A stretch of DNA of 64,000 nt from an uncultured Agathobacter sp. (GCA_934359755.1 CAKRLV010000012.1:1-64000); one strand, 5' to 3'; shown: positions 1 to 9,025, numbered from the stretch's first letter. The notes: generated by a model from the letters alone, not told the origin. Numbers and translations: made by a program.

Positions 1-144
1 GAAAATAAGAATGCAAGAAAATAAGAATGCAAGAAAATAAGAATGCAAGAAAATAAGAATGCAAGAAAATAAGAATGCAAGAAAATAAGAATGTAAGATA
101 ATAAGAATGTAAAAGATAATGAGAATGTAAAAGAAAATAGAAAT
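1..144. repeat. 16-bp tandem repeat upstream of the GH31 gene
   Basis: Six head-to-tail copies of a 16-bp unit (gaaaataagaatgcaa; the sixth has t for c) fill 1-96. Three decayed 18-bp versions follow, to about 144, and the GH31 ribosome site begins shortly after. The unit length is not a multiple of three and no open frame uses it. The array enters from the left edge, so its full length is unknown. Confidence 0.9.
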
Positions 145-175
145 ATAAAAAAAGGAATGCAAAAGGAGAAGAGGT

Positions 176-2383
176 ATGGCAGATTTGTATAATGATTACA
201 AGGTAAAAAACAATAGCGTAGAGCTGAATTTTGGTGCAGAGAGTCTTTATGTTGCGATATATGAGAAGGATATAGTTCATGTATCACAGGAAGAGGGAAT
301 CTGCAGCGCCGCAATTGAGAAGGAATATATTCCTACAATATTAGAACCACAAGTATCAGCTGGAAGTGAGAATGTGAAGCTTGTGATTAAGGCTGGAAAT
401 ATTGTAATTGATGTCAAAGATGATAAGAAGCTTGATATTTTTTACAAAGATAAATTAGTTCTCTCTGATTATGAGCAGGAGAGAAAAAAGGAAGAGAAAA
501 ATCCTTATGAGGATCTTGCAATTGCAGAACTTGAAGGTCACACCATTGGTAAGGATGAGGCGAAATCTGATACTGTATCTTTTGTAAAGAAACTAGGCAG
601 GGATGATGCAGTTTATGGGCTTGGAGACAAGCCGGGATGCCTTAATAAGCGTGGATATTCATATGTTAACTGGAATACTGATGATCCAGCTCCGCATGTT
701 GACAGCTTCAAGTCACTTTATAAGTCTATCCCGTTTTTTATGGTTCTTGGGGATGAGTATTGCTATGGAATTTTTGCAGACAATACATACAAGACCAAAT
801 TTGATTTTGGATATGAGAACAGTGAGTATTATTATGTAGAGCACGAAAAAGGAAAGCTGGACTATTATTTTATGCCAGGGGAGAATCTGGCTGATGTTGT
901 TAAATTATACACATCGCTGACAGGAACTACACCGCTTTATCAGAGATGGATATACGGTGCTCACCAGAGCAGATGGGGATATTATACGCAGGATGAGATT
1001 GTTGATATCGCTGATGAATTCAGAAAATATGATATACCATGCGATGTAATTCATATGGATATCGATTATATGAATGGATACAGAGTGTTCACATTCGACG
1101 AGAAGAAATTCCCAGATGTCAAGGGACTTTCTAAGAAGCTTGCGGATAAAGGGGTTAAGCTTATTTCTATTATTGATCCGGGCGTGAAGAAAGATGAAGA
1201 GTACTTCATGTACAAGGAAGGAATGGATATGGATGCGTATGCCCACTCTGCTGAAGGTGGTGTGTACGAGAATGCTGTATGGCCTGGAACATCGGTATTT
1301 CCTGATTTTACAAAGGATGATGTGAGAAAATGGTGGGGAGATAAGACGAAGATTCTTCTCGACCATGGCATCAGAGGCGTCTGGAATGATATGAATGAGC
1401 CTGCAAGCTTTAATGGTCCGCTTCCTGATGATGTGAAGTTCGAAGGTGGAACACATGACGAGGTGCACAATATATATGGTCATTTCATGGCAAAGGCAAC
1501 ATACGAAGGTCTGCAGAAAAATGATGGTGGAAGACGTCCGTTTGTACTTACCAGAGCGGCATATGCAGGAAGCCAGAAGTATTGTGGTGGCTGGACTGGT
1601 GATAATCACAGTATCTGGGCACATATCGGCCTTTCTCTCGAGCAGGTGTGCAATTTGTCTATGAGTGGAATGGCTATGTGCGGAAGTGATATAGGTGGAT
1701 TTGGAAGTGATACGACACCAGAGCTTCTTGTGAGGTTCTACGAGGCGGCTGTATTTGTTCCATTTTTCAGAAATCATTCGGCTATGGGAACACGTCGTCA
1801 GGAGCCTTGGCAGTTCGGGGACGCGGTTATAGATGCAGTCAGAAAGACTGTCAAGCTGAGATACAGATTCATACCATACATGTATGATCTCGCGCGCGAG
1901 TGTGAGATGACAGGTGAGCCAATAGTAAGACCTCTTGTCTACGAATATCCTTCTGATAAAAAGGTACGTAATATTTCGGATGAGTATATGCTTGGAAAAT
2001 TTGTACTTGTTGCACCTGTTATTGCAGCGGGGAAAGAGGCAAGAGAGGTATATCTGCCAGAAGGTGAATGGTATGATTACTATACAGGTGAGAAGTATAC
2101 AGGCGGTAAATATATTCTCGCTGATGCACCATTTGACAAGGTTCCAGTATTTATAAAGGCGGGAGCAATCATTCCAGTTGCGCAGGGTGAAATCAGATCG
2201 ACAGAGGATATCACACCAGATAAGATACAGATACTTACTTATCCAGGTCAGGGAAAATTCGTACATTATGAGGATGATAATGAGACATTCGCCTATCGTG
2301 ATGGTGCGTATAATGCAATCGAGTACACATTAGATGGGGATAAGCTTGAGAAAAAAGTATTGCATAGTGGATATAAGGCATAA
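176..2383 (+). CDS. Glycoside hydrolase family 31 alpha-glucosidase
   Basis: A 735-residue GH31 enzyme, probably hydrolysing alpha-linked glucose from maltose- or isomaltose-type oligosaccharides in the cytoplasm, since no signal peptide is seen. The N-terminal quarter is the beta-sandwich region. The catalytic barrel carries WNDMNEP, where Asp405 is the expected nucleophile, and TGDNHSIW, where Asp476 is the expected acid/base. The C-terminal beta domains follow (LPEGEWYDYYTGEKY and VPVFIKAGAIIP are typical GH31 segments). The ATG is preceded by an aaaggagaagagg ribosome site. The gene stands alone: a tandem repeat lies upstream and a clear terminator at 2405-2434. The exact substrate cannot be read from the sequence; alpha-xylosidase is the main alternative in this family. 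Confidence 0.93.
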   Translation: MADLYNDYKVKNNSVELNFGAESLYVAIYEKDIVHVSQEEGICSAAIEKEYIPTILEPQVSAGSENVKLVIKAGNIVIDVKDDKKLDIFYKDKLVLSDYEQERKKEEKNPYEDLAIAELEGHTIGKDEAKSDTVSFVKKLGRDDAVYGLGDKPGCLNKRGYSYVNWNTDDPAPHVDSFKSLYKSIPFFMVLGDEYCYGIFADNTYKTKFDFGYENSEYYYVEHEKGKLDYYFMPGENLADVVKLYTSLTGTTPLYQRWIYGAHQSRWGYYTQDEIVDIADEFRKYDIPCDVIHMDIDYMNGYRVFTFDEKKFPDVKGLSKKLADKGVKLISIIDPGVKKDEEYFMYKEGMDMDAYAHSAEGGVYENAVWPGTSVFPDFTKDDVRKWWGDKTKILLDHGIRGVWNDMNEPASFNGPLPDDVKFEGGTHDEVHNIYGHFMAKATYEGLQKNDGGRRPFVLTRAAYAGSQKYCGGWTGDNHSIWAHIGLSLEQVCNLSMSGMAMCGSDIGGFGSDTTPELLVRFYEAAVFVPFFRNHSAMGTRRQEPWQFGDAVIDAVRKTVKLRYRFIPYMYDLARECEMTGEPIVRPLVYEYPSDKKVRNISDEYMLGKFVLVAPVIAAGKEAREVYLPEGEWYDYYTGEKYTGGKYILADAPFDKVPVFIKAGAIIPVAQGEIRSTEDITPDKIQILTYPGQGKFVHYEDDNETFAYRDGAYNAIEYTLDGDKLEKKVLHSGYKA

Positions 2384-2404
2384 GTTTTATTCAGTAATTT
2401 CAGT

Positions 2405-2434
2405 AAAACGCGTTCAGAAATGGACGCGTTTTTA
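2405..2434 (+). terminator. Intrinsic terminator after the GH31 gene
   Basis: A perfect 9-bp stem (aaaacgcgt at 2405-2413 with acgcgtttt at 2424-2432) with a 10-base loop, running into a T-rich tract. It separates the GH31 gene from the cobalamin run. Confidence 0.85.
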
Positions 2435-2470
2435 TTTGGAAATAAAGACGAAATGTGATATTTTTATTAT

Positions 2471-3091
2471 ATGAAAAAATCATATTACATTACCAGATGG
2501 ACAATTTTATTTGCAGTTGTTTTAGTGGCAGGTGCCTTATGTGTCTTAATAAATTCTGTGCAGTTGTGGAAATATTCGCATCCGTATAGTCTTAAGGATT
2601 TAAGTACAGATACGGTTGCTTCGGGCGACTTTGTGAAGTGTGATATCGACAGGTATCTAATTAAATATATAGGCGATAAGAAAGAGAAGTATGTCGGGGG
2701 GATGGAGACGGACATAACTTTTTTTAAGGACTATGATGTATATAATGTGCCTGTGGGCGACAACAGGTATATAAGAGTAATGGTCGGTGAGCGTGAGGCA
2801 CTTAGGAAGCTTGAGGCTTTTGAGAAGGGCGTGGGAGAGACAGTAAGCTTTGTGGGAAAAGTCATAACTAAAGAGGCTCCAGACAGCTCATGGTATGACG
2901 GTGCTGGGGACACAGGATGTGATGATATCATACAGAACCTATGCATAAAGCAGGTAAATGGGCTTACATATAAGAATATGATTGCAGCAGGTATCGCGCT
3001 GGCTCTGATATCGGTGTTTATGATTTACAGGACGAGCGTGGTGTTTGTAGATGAGAAGATAGATAAAGGAGAATACAAGTGGCTAAAGTGA
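2471..3091 (+). CDS. Membrane protein of unknown function ahead of the cobalamin genes
   Basis: A 206-residue protein that I do not firmly recognise. It has a hydrophobic segment at about residues 10-30, a polar domain of roughly 130 residues, and a second membrane segment at about 168-188 followed by a short charged tail. This suggests both ends are inside and the middle domain is outside. No good ribosome site precedes the ATG. A weak promoter-like pair (TTGGAA at 2436, 17-base spacer, TATTTT at 2459) would place the transcript start almost at the ATG, so the mRNA may be nearly leaderless. The 3' end overlaps cbiP by 13 bases. Its position suggests co-transcription with the cobalamin genes, but nothing in the protein links it to B12. 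Confidence 0.75.
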   Translation: MKKSYYITRWTILFAVVLVAGALCVLINSVQLWKYSHPYSLKDLSTDTVASGDFVKCDIDRYLIKYIGDKKEKYVGGMETDITFFKDYDVYNVPVGDNRYIRVMVGEREALRKLEAFEKGVGETVSFVGKVITKEAPDSSWYDGAGDTGCDDIIQNLCIKQVNGLTYKNMIAAGIALALISVFMIYRTSVVFVDEKIDKGEYKWLK

Positions 3092-4665
3092 TTATGGTTC
3101 AGGGAACAATGTCAAATGCGGGAAAGAGCGTGATTGTTGCCGGACTTTGCAGAATATTTAAGCAGGACGGATATAAGGTTGCACCGTTTAAATCTCAGAA
3201 TATGGCACTTAATTCTTTTATAACCGAGGATGGTCTTGAGATGGGGCGGGCTCAGGTTATGCAGGCAGAGGCGGCAGGAATTGCTCCGAGCGTGTATATG
3301 AATCCGATATTGCTAAAGCCGACTAATGATATTGGCTCTCAGGTCATCGTAAATGGAAAAGCAATTGGAAATATGGCAGCAAGAGACTACTTCAAATACA
3401 AAAAACAACTGATACCAGATATTAAAACAGCATTTAAAAAGCTGGAAGAAGATGCTGATATCATAGTGATTGAGGGCGCTGGAAGCCCGGCAGAGATAAA
3501 TTTGAAAAGTGATGATATAGTTAATATGGGATTGGCGAAAATGGTGGATGCACCGGTGCTTCTGGCAGGAGATATTGATTTGGGTGGTGTGTTTGCACAG
3601 TTGCTTGGAACGCTCATGCTCCTTGAAGATGATGAGAGGGCAAGGGTAAAGGGCCTTATTATTAACAAATTCAGGGGAGACAAGACGATACTTGATCCAG
3701 GCATTGAGATGCTTGAACAGCGTGGCAATGTTCATGTGGCGGGTGTCGTGCCATACATGGATGTGGTATTAGATGATGAGGATAGTTTAAGCAGCGGGCT
3801 GAATCAGAATGAAATCGGACTTATTGATATTGTGGTGGTGAGGCTGCCTAAGTTATCCAACTTTACTGATTTTGATGTTTTCGAACAGATACCTGGTGTG
3901 AAGGTACGATACGTAAATGAGCCAGGAAAATTTGGAAGACCAGATATAGTTTTTATTCCTGGAAGCAAAAGTACGATAGCAGATTTGAAGTGGATGCGCC
4001 AAAGTGGAGTTGAAGCCCAGATTAAGAAGCTTTCACGCAGAGGTGTACCTGTATTTGGTGTGTGTGGTGGATTTCAGATGCTTGGAAATCTCATAGAAGA
4101 TCCATATAATGTAGAAGGTGGAGGCAGTATACGTGGAATGGAGCTACTGCCAATACGCACTACACTTGAACAGGAGAAGATAACAAGGCAGTCGCACGGA
4201 AGCATAAATGATATAGGTGGTCTTTTTGAATCACTCTCTGGTATGAATTATGAAGGATATGAAATTCACATGGGAACATCGGTCAGTGATATGACTGCCA
4301 TAAGTGATGTGGTTTCTACTAGTGATATGGCTGCTATAAGTGATGTGATTGCTACTAGTAATGTGACTGGTGATGACAGATCGGAAGACGGATTCAAGGA
4401 ACAAGTGGCTGGTTGTGATGCCTGGTGCGTTGTAAATAGCGGCAACACATACGGTACATATATACATGGTATATTTGACAGCAAAGATATTGCTTTAAAT
4501 ATGGTAAGAGCTGTGGCTCTGGAAAAAGGAATCGAGCTGGAAGAACTTGAAAATTATGATTACAGACAATTTAAAGAAGAACAGTATGATAAGCTGGCAG
4601 ATGAGATGAGAAAGGCACTGGATATGGAATACATATATGGTATTCTTGGTGAATCAAGTATTTAA
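3079..4665 (+). CDS. cbiP: Cobyric acid synthase (CbiP/CobQ)
   Basis: 528 residues. It amidates adenosyl-cobyrinate a,c-diamide at positions b, d, e and g, using glutamine and ATP. The N-terminal dethiobiotin-synthetase-like ATPase starts with GTMSNAGKS (residues 9-17). The C-terminal glutamine amidotransferase domain has the nucleophile Cys329 in GVCGGFQML, and GTYIHGIFD carries the His of the triad. The start is a GTG with aaaggaga upstream; it overlaps the previous gene by 13 bases. Residues 403-426 are a 12-residue unit repeated twice (36-bp DNA repeat at 4285-4356) in a loop of the amidotransferase domain. I know of no equivalent in typical CobQ, where this loop is shorter. First recognisable gene of the cobalamin run. 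Confidence 0.95.
   Translation: MAKVIMVQGTMSNAGKSVIVAGLCRIFKQDGYKVAPFKSQNMALNSFITEDGLEMGRAQVMQAEAAGIAPSVYMNPILLKPTNDIGSQVIVNGKAIGNMAARDYFKYKKQLIPDIKTAFKKLEEDADIIVIEGAGSPAEINLKSDDIVNMGLAKMVDAPVLLAGDIDLGGVFAQLLGTLMLLEDDERARVKGLIINKFRGDKTILDPGIEMLEQRGNVHVAGVVPYMDVVLDDEDSLSSGLNQNEIGLIDIVVVRLPKLSNFTDFDVFEQIPGVKVRYVNEPGKFGRPDIVFIPGSKSTIADLKWMRQSGVEAQIKKLSRRGVPVFGVCGGFQMLGNLIEDPYNVEGGGSIRGMELLPIRTTLEQEKITRQSHGSINDIGGLFESLSGMNYEGYEIHMGTSVSDMTAISDVVSTSDMAAISDVIATSNVTGDDRSEDGFKEQVAGCDAWCVVNSGNTYGTYIHGIFDSKDIALNMVRAVALEKGIELEELENYDYRQFKEEQYDKLADEMRKALDMEYIYGILGESSI
4285..4356 (+). repeat. In-frame 36-bp tandem repeat inside cbiP
   Basis: Two near-identical 36-bp units plus the start of a third encode SDMTAISDVVST then SDMAAISDVIAT. 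The unit is a multiple of three, so copy-number change would keep the frame. Confidence 0.85.
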
Positions 4666-4670
4666 TAACA

Positions 4671-5753
4671 ATGTTAAAAGAAGAATTAATAAATTTAAAC
4701 TTAGAAAAAGCGGATGAAAATGTATATAAACTGGTTCAGAAAAGATGGGACTCGGTAGCAAAGCCTTTAAACGGTCTTGGCAGCTTTGAGACTATTTTTG
4801 CCCAGATTGGTGCAATAACAGGTACACCTGATATCGATATAAGAAAGAAGCTTATTATTGCAATGTGCGCTGATAATGGAGTTGTTGAAGAGGGGGTAAG
4901 CCAGTCAGGACAGGAAGTGACAGCAATCGTATCTGGTTTCATGGCTAAGATGGAATCATCTGTCGGCAAGATGGCGAAAGTGGCAGGTGCAGATGTATGG
5001 GCTGTGGATATCGGAATAAATTGTCATGATTCAATAGAGGGAATGATAAATAAAAAGGTGGCATATGGCACAGCAGATTTTTTAAAACAGCCAGCAATGA
5101 CTGAAAAAGAGATGATGCTTGCAATTGAAGCTGGAATGGAGCTTGTAAAAGAGGCGAAGGCAGCAGAGTATGGGCTGATAGGAACAGGTGAGATGGGAAT
5201 TGGCAACACTACGACAAGTAGTGCACTTGCCGCAATTATCACTGGAACATCTGTTGCGGATGCGACAGGAAGAGGAGCAGGACTTGATGATGATGGGTTG
5301 AGTAGAAAGCAGCAGGTAATTGGTAAAGCACTTGAGATATATGGATTTAAGCAGAATGTGGCATATACGGGAACAGAGAATGCATTAAAAGCACTGCAAT
5401 GTGTGGGAGGACTTGATATAGCAGGACTTGTGGGTGTTTTTATCGGTGGGGCAATTTATCACATTCCTATAGTGATAGATGGTCTTATCAGTGCAGTAGC
5501 AGCACTTGTCGCAGCGCAGATTCATCCAATAGTCAGAGAGTATATGCTGGCATCTCATCTGGGAAAGGAAAAGGCAATAAGCGTGATTATGGACAGACTT
5601 GGACTGAGTCCGGTTATAAATGCGGGGCTGGCTCTTGGGGAAGGAACAGGTGCAGTAATGCTTTTTGGACTGCTTGATATTGCATTTTCTTTGTATACAT
5701 CCAATACTACTTTTGATGAGATGCAGATAGATCAATATGAGAGGTATGTGTAG
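4671..5753 (+). CDS. cobT: Nicotinate-nucleotide:dimethylbenzimidazole phosphoribosyltransferase (CobT)
   Basis: 360 residues, full family length. It transfers phosphoribose from nicotinate mononucleotide to the lower-ligand base, giving alpha-ribazole phosphate. Characteristic stretches are visible: KPLNGLGSFE near the N-terminus, the CADNGVVEEGVSQ segment, GEMGIGNTT, and VINAGLALGEGTGA near the C-terminus, where the catalytic Glu is expected. It starts five bases after the cbiP stop and is followed one base later by cobU. No dimethylbenzimidazole synthesis genes (bza or bluB) are visible in the window, so the lower ligand is probably made elsewhere or scavenged. Confidence 0.95.
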   Translation: MLKEELINLNLEKADENVYKLVQKRWDSVAKPLNGLGSFETIFAQIGAITGTPDIDIRKKLIIAMCADNGVVEEGVSQSGQEVTAIVSGFMAKMESSVGKMAKVAGADVWAVDIGINCHDSIEGMINKKVAYGTADFLKQPAMTEKEMMLAIEAGMELVKEAKAAEYGLIGTGEMGIGNTTTSSALAAIITGTSVADATGRGAGLDDDGLSRKQQVIGKALEIYGFKQNVAYTGTENALKALQCVGGLDIAGLVGVFIGGAIYHIPIVIDGLISAVAALVAAQIHPIVREYMLASHLGKEKAISVIMDRLGLSPVINAGLALGEGTGAVMLFGLLDIAFSLYTSNTTFDEMQIDQYERYV

Positions 5754-5754
5754 A

Positions 5755-6306
5755 ATGATAACAGTAGTAATTGGCGGAAGTGGGAGCGGCAAATCTGACT
5801 ATGCGGAGGCGTTGCTGGATGATTTCAGTGGTCAAAAGTATTATGTTGCAACTATGCAGATATATGATGACGAGATGCGCAGGAAAGTAGAGAGGCATCG
5901 CATGCGTCGAAATAACAAGGGCTTTGAAACTATAGAACAGCACAAGGATATTGCAGAAGTTATACCCGTGATAACAGAAGCTGACAGGAGTGGAATGAAA
6001 GCGGTGCTTATTGAGTGCATTTCTAATCTCGTCGCGAATGAAATGTTTGCAGATGATGTGGATAATAAAACAGACACAGCAGATAAGATATTAAGTGAGA
6101 TAAAGCAGGTCGCAGAAGTAGTGGACGAGCTTGTGATTGTCACAAACAATGTTGCCGAAGACGGCATAGATTATGACAGTACAACTTTGGAATACATAAG
6201 GACTATCTCGGATGTGAATATTGGTTTGTCGCAGATGGCAGATAAAGTGGTCGAGGTGGTGGTTGGCATTCCGATTATTGTAAAAGAGGAGAGAACATGT
6301 CAGTAA
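5755..6306 (+). CDS. cobU: CobU-type adenosylcobinamide kinase/guanylyltransferase
   Basis: 183 residues from the ATG at 5755, which lies one base past the cobT stop with gagagg upstream. An in-frame earlier start inside cobT has no ribosome site. The P-loop GGSGSGKS is at about residues 7-14, followed by VERHRMRRN, where the guanylylated His of CobU is expected. The enzyme phosphorylates adenosylcobinamide and attaches GMP. The C-terminal half is unusual: the CobU motif normally reading NEVGxGIVP is degenerate here (TNNVAEDGIDYD). That motif instead appears intact in the small CobU-like protein at 7058-7390. Confidence 0.88.
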   Translation: MITVVIGGSGSGKSDYAEALLDDFSGQKYYVATMQIYDDEMRRKVERHRMRRNNKGFETIEQHKDIAEVIPVITEADRSGMKAVLIECISNLVANEMFADDVDNKTDTADKILSEIKQVAEVVDELVIVTNNVAEDGIDYDSTTLEYIRTISDVNIGLSQMADKVVEVVVGIPIIVKEERTCQ

Positions 6307-7058
6307 TAAAATCATTTTTTATATCATTTTCAATATATTCCAAGATACCAATGCCGCAATTTGAGTGGAAAGAAGAGGATATGAAGTACACTCTGATATT
6401 TTTTCCGTGGGTAGGACTTGTGATAGGAGGTCTGATGTATTTGTGGATGAGGATATGCGTGCATTTTGGAATAGGTGCAATCAGCATGTATCTATTTGGA
6501 ACTGCAATTCCGCTCATCATAACTGGCGGATTTCATGTGGATGGCTATATGGATACAATGGATGCCTTTCATTCATACCAGCCGAGAGAAAAAAAGCTTG
6601 AAATACTTAAGGATTCTCATATAGGAGCGTTTGCAGTTATAATGCTTGCCCTGTATTACATGGTCTATATCGCAGCGTATGCGCAGATTCAGACAAAAGA
6701 GGCATATATAATATTCTGTCTTGGATTCTATCTGTCGAGGATTTTAAGCGGAATCGGTGTTGTGAGTCATAAATCGGCTAAAACAGATGGCATGTTATAT
6801 GAATTTGCAAGCACAGCGCAGGAAAAAGTAGTAAAGGTTTGTCTTTACGCACAGTTTGTTCTATGCTGTGTAATGATGACAACAGTTAATCTCGCAACCG
6901 GAGCACTCGTCATAGTGGCAGCCGGGATCTGTTTTGTGTATTATGGGATAAAAAGTGATAAAGAGTTTGGTGGAATCACAGGTGATACAGCAGGCTATTT
7001 TGTGACAATATGTGAGTGTGCGATTGCTGTAGCAGCCGCAGTAGGGAGTATGATCTGA
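6297..7058 (+). CDS. cobS: Adenosylcobinamide-GDP ribazoletransferase (CobS)
   Basis: 253 residues, multi-spanning membrane protein. It joins adenosylcobinamide-GDP with alpha-ribazole (phosphate) in the last steps of coenzyme B12 assembly. The family signature is clear: PLIITGGFHVDGYMDTMDAFHS near residues 75-100, with the Asp-rich metal-binding DGYMDTMDA, followed by KLEILKDSHIGAFA. GGITGDTAGYF near the C-terminus is also typical. It overlaps cobU by ten bases, and its stop codon shares bases with the next start (ATGA), indicating translational coupling. Confidence 0.95.
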   Translation: MSVIKSFFISFSIYSKIPMPQFEWKEEDMKYTLIFFPWVGLVIGGLMYLWMRICVHFGIGAISMYLFGTAIPLIITGGFHVDGYMDTMDAFHSYQPREKKLEILKDSHIGAFAVIMLALYYMVYIAAYAQIQTKEAYIIFCLGFYLSRILSGIGVVSHKSAKTDGMLYEFASTAQEKVVKVCLYAQFVLCCVMMTTVNLATGALVIVAAGICFVYYGIKSDKEFGGITGDTAGYFVTICECAIAVAAAVGSMI

Positions 7059-7390
7059 TGGAATTATATATAGGTGGATACAAGCAAGGAAAATTAAGAT
7101 ATGTTTTAACTAAATACCCAAACGCAGAAGATAAGGTGTTTAACGATCTTCATCTATGGATAAAGAGGCTTATGCTTGATGGGCAGGATGCGATGAGCGA
7201 GGTTATGTTATATATAGACAAGAATCCTGACTGTATTTTGATATGTGACGAGATAGGAAATGGAATTGTGCCGATAGACAGATTCGAGCGTGAGTATAGA
7301 GAGCAGGTAGGAAGGATTCTTATAGAAGTTGCAAAGCGAGCCGATAGGGTAGAGCGCATAACATGCGGAATTGGACAAAGGATTAAATAG
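7058..7390 (+). CDS. Second, shortened CobU-like protein with a degenerate P-loop
   Basis: 110 residues from the ATG at 7058, which overlaps the cobS stop as ATGA. The C-terminal two-thirds match the end of CobU: ICDEIGNGIVPIDRFER then YREQVGRILIEVAKRADRV, and the Gly-containing ending. The N-terminus, MELYIGGYKQGK, looks like the CobU P-loop without its final Ser/Thr. The guanylylation His segment and the whole middle part of CobU are absent. It could be a partner subunit supplying the motif that the 5755-6306 protein has lost, or a relic. The unbroken frame and tight spacing favour a working protein. Confidence 0.75.
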   Translation: MELYIGGYKQGKLRYVLTKYPNAEDKVFNDLHLWIKRLMLDGQDAMSEVMLYIDKNPDCILICDEIGNGIVPIDRFEREYREQVGRILIEVAKRADRVERITCGIGQRIK

Positions 7391-7394
7391 TTAT

Positions 7395-8054
7395 ATGAAA
7401 ATAGAAATTTCCCTTATAAGACATGGTTTGACCAAATCAAATGAACAGCACAGGTATCTGGGAAAACGAACTGACGAAGAATTGTCGGAGAAAGGTGTCA
7501 AAGAAGCAGTATTAAAGAAGACAATGATAACACAGGCATATAAAATATCGCCAGATTTTCTTTTTTATGGTCCGATGAGACGGTGTATACAGACATCTGA
7601 AATATTATTTGATGATTTAATAAATAATATAAATGTAGAAAAAATGAGCATCCCAGAATGGACGGAAATAGATTTTGGCCAATTCGACGGAAAGAATTAT
7701 ATTGAATTGTCAGGTGATGAAGATTACCAGAACTGGATAGATAGTGGAGGCACTTTGCCATTTCCAGGTGGAGAGGATAGAGCTGATTTCATAGAGCGTT
7801 CATATGACGGGTTTGTCAGAATGATTGATTGTATCAGAAAATCGAATGATGTAGAAGATGATGCAGCTCGTTCCATGGCTGTCTTGCATGGCGGTAACAT
7901 AATGTCAATAATGTATAAGCTTTTAGGTGGAAATTACTATGATTATCAGGTGAAGAATCTGGAGGGATACCGAATATTGGCAGTTATACCAGAAGATGTA
8001 TCAGAAGATATATCAGAATGGATTAAGATAATAGAGGTTGAAAAAATAAAATGA
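7395..8054 (+). CDS. cobC: Histidine phosphatase family protein, probable alpha-ribazole phosphatase
   Basis: 219 residues from the ATG at 7395, with aaagg about a dozen bases upstream; a TTG at 7371 is a weaker alternative start. The RHG phosphohistidine motif is in LIRHGLTKSNE at the N-terminus. FYGPMRRCIQTSEI supplies the second conserved Arg, and AVLHGGNIMSIM the second His. Sitting between cobU/cobS and cbiB, it most likely removes the phosphate from alpha-ribazole-5'-phosphate or adenosylcobalamin-5'-phosphate. The symbol is assigned by context; sequence alone supports only the superfamily. It overlaps cbiB by four bases. Confidence 0.82.
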   Translation: MKIEISLIRHGLTKSNEQHRYLGKRTDEELSEKGVKEAVLKKTMITQAYKISPDFLFYGPMRRCIQTSEILFDDLINNINVEKMSIPEWTEIDFGQFDGKNYIELSGDEDYQNWIDSGGTLPFPGGEDRADFIERSYDGFVRMIDCIRKSNDVEDDAARSMAVLHGGNIMSIMYKLLGGNYYDYQVKNLEGYRILAVIPEDVSEDISEWIKIIEVEKIK

Positions 8055-9025
8055 TTTATCATGTTGCAGCATTTTTTCTGGGGTTTATATTGGATTTACT
8101 TTTGGGGGATCCGCACTTTATATATCATCCAGTCAGGATAATTGGAAATCTTATAGCATTTGTCGAAAAGAGGCTAAACAGAACTGATTACAGTGATAAT
8201 AGAAGACGTAACAATGGAAGAATACTTGTATTTGTGGTGATTGCAAGCACAGGAATTGTGACAGCTGGGATTTTGTTTATAGCGTACTTTATAAATATTT
8301 ATGCAGGAATTGTGGTTGAGGCGATAATGACATATCAGATTCTTGCAATAAAGAGCTTAAAGGATGAGAGCATGAAGGTGTATTATGCGCTTAAGACAGA
8401 GGATTTACAGGCGTCAAGGCAGGCGGTGTCGATGATTGTGGGAAGAGATACCATGGAGCTGACACAGGAAGGCGTCGCAAAAGCGGCAGTAGAGACTGTT
8501 GCAGAGAATACTTCTGACGGAATTATAGCACCTATGATATATACTGCCATCGGCGGACCGGTTCTTGGGTATGTGTACAAATCTATAAATACGATGGATT
8601 CAATGGTCGGATACAAGAATGACAGATATATGAATTTTGGAAGGGCAGCAGCAAAGCTCGATGATATCGTAAACTATATTCCGGCACGGGTAAGTGCTGT
8701 CATTATGATAGCGGCGGCGGGAATACTATCCGTTTTTTCAAAAAAATATGATGCAAAAAGGGCAGCGAGGATTTTTAAAAGGGACAGATATAATCATGCG
8801 AGCCCTAATTCGGCACAGACAGAGGCAGTGTGTGCAGGTGCATTAGGTCTGAGACTGGCTGGTGATGCCAGTTATTTTGGAAAAGTAGTAAAAAAGCCAT
8901 ACATCGGAGACGAAATTCGGAAGATTGAAAAAGAAGATATTGTTCGTGCCAACAAACTTTTGTATGTGTCCGCGTTTATATGTGAGTTACTATGTGTTAT
9001 AATTCTTGGAGTGGTTTTAATATAG
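8051..9025 (+). CDS. cbiB: Adenosylcobinamide-phosphate synthase (CbiB)
   Basis: 324 residues, integral membrane protein. It attaches aminopropanol phosphate (from CobD) to adenosylcobyric acid. Recognisable motifs are LDLLLGDPHFIYHPVRIIG near the N-terminus, GRDTMELTQEGVAKAAVETVAENTSDG in the middle, and YKSINTMDSMVGYKN followed by RAAAKLDDIVNYIPAR. NSAQTEAVCAGALGLRLAG is near the end. It overlaps the phosphatase gene by ATGA and is followed 25 bases later by cobD. Confidence 0.95.
   Translation: MIYHVAAFFLGFILDLLLGDPHFIYHPVRIIGNLIAFVEKRLNRTDYSDNRRRNNGRILVFVVIASTGIVTAGILFIAYFINIYAGIVVEAIMTYQILAIKSLKDESMKVYYALKTEDLQASRQAVSMIVGRDTMELTQEGVAKAAVETVAENTSDGIIAPMIYTAIGGPVLGYVYKSINTMDSMVGYKNDRYMNFGRAAAKLDDIVNYIPARVSAVIMIAAAGILSVFSKKYDAKRAARIFKRDRYNHASPNSAQTEAVCAGALGLRLAGDASYFGKVVKKPYIGDEIRKIEKEDIVRANKLLYVSAFICELLCVIILGVVLI

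Noticed and set aside
905..2266. 453-codon antisense frame under the GH31 gene
   Set aside because: It lacks recognisable domains and has the composition of a reverse-strand shadow of a highly conserved enzyme.
2384..2470. Cobalamin riboswitch
   Set aside because: The gap is too short and mostly holds a terminator; no B12-box-like sequence is visible.
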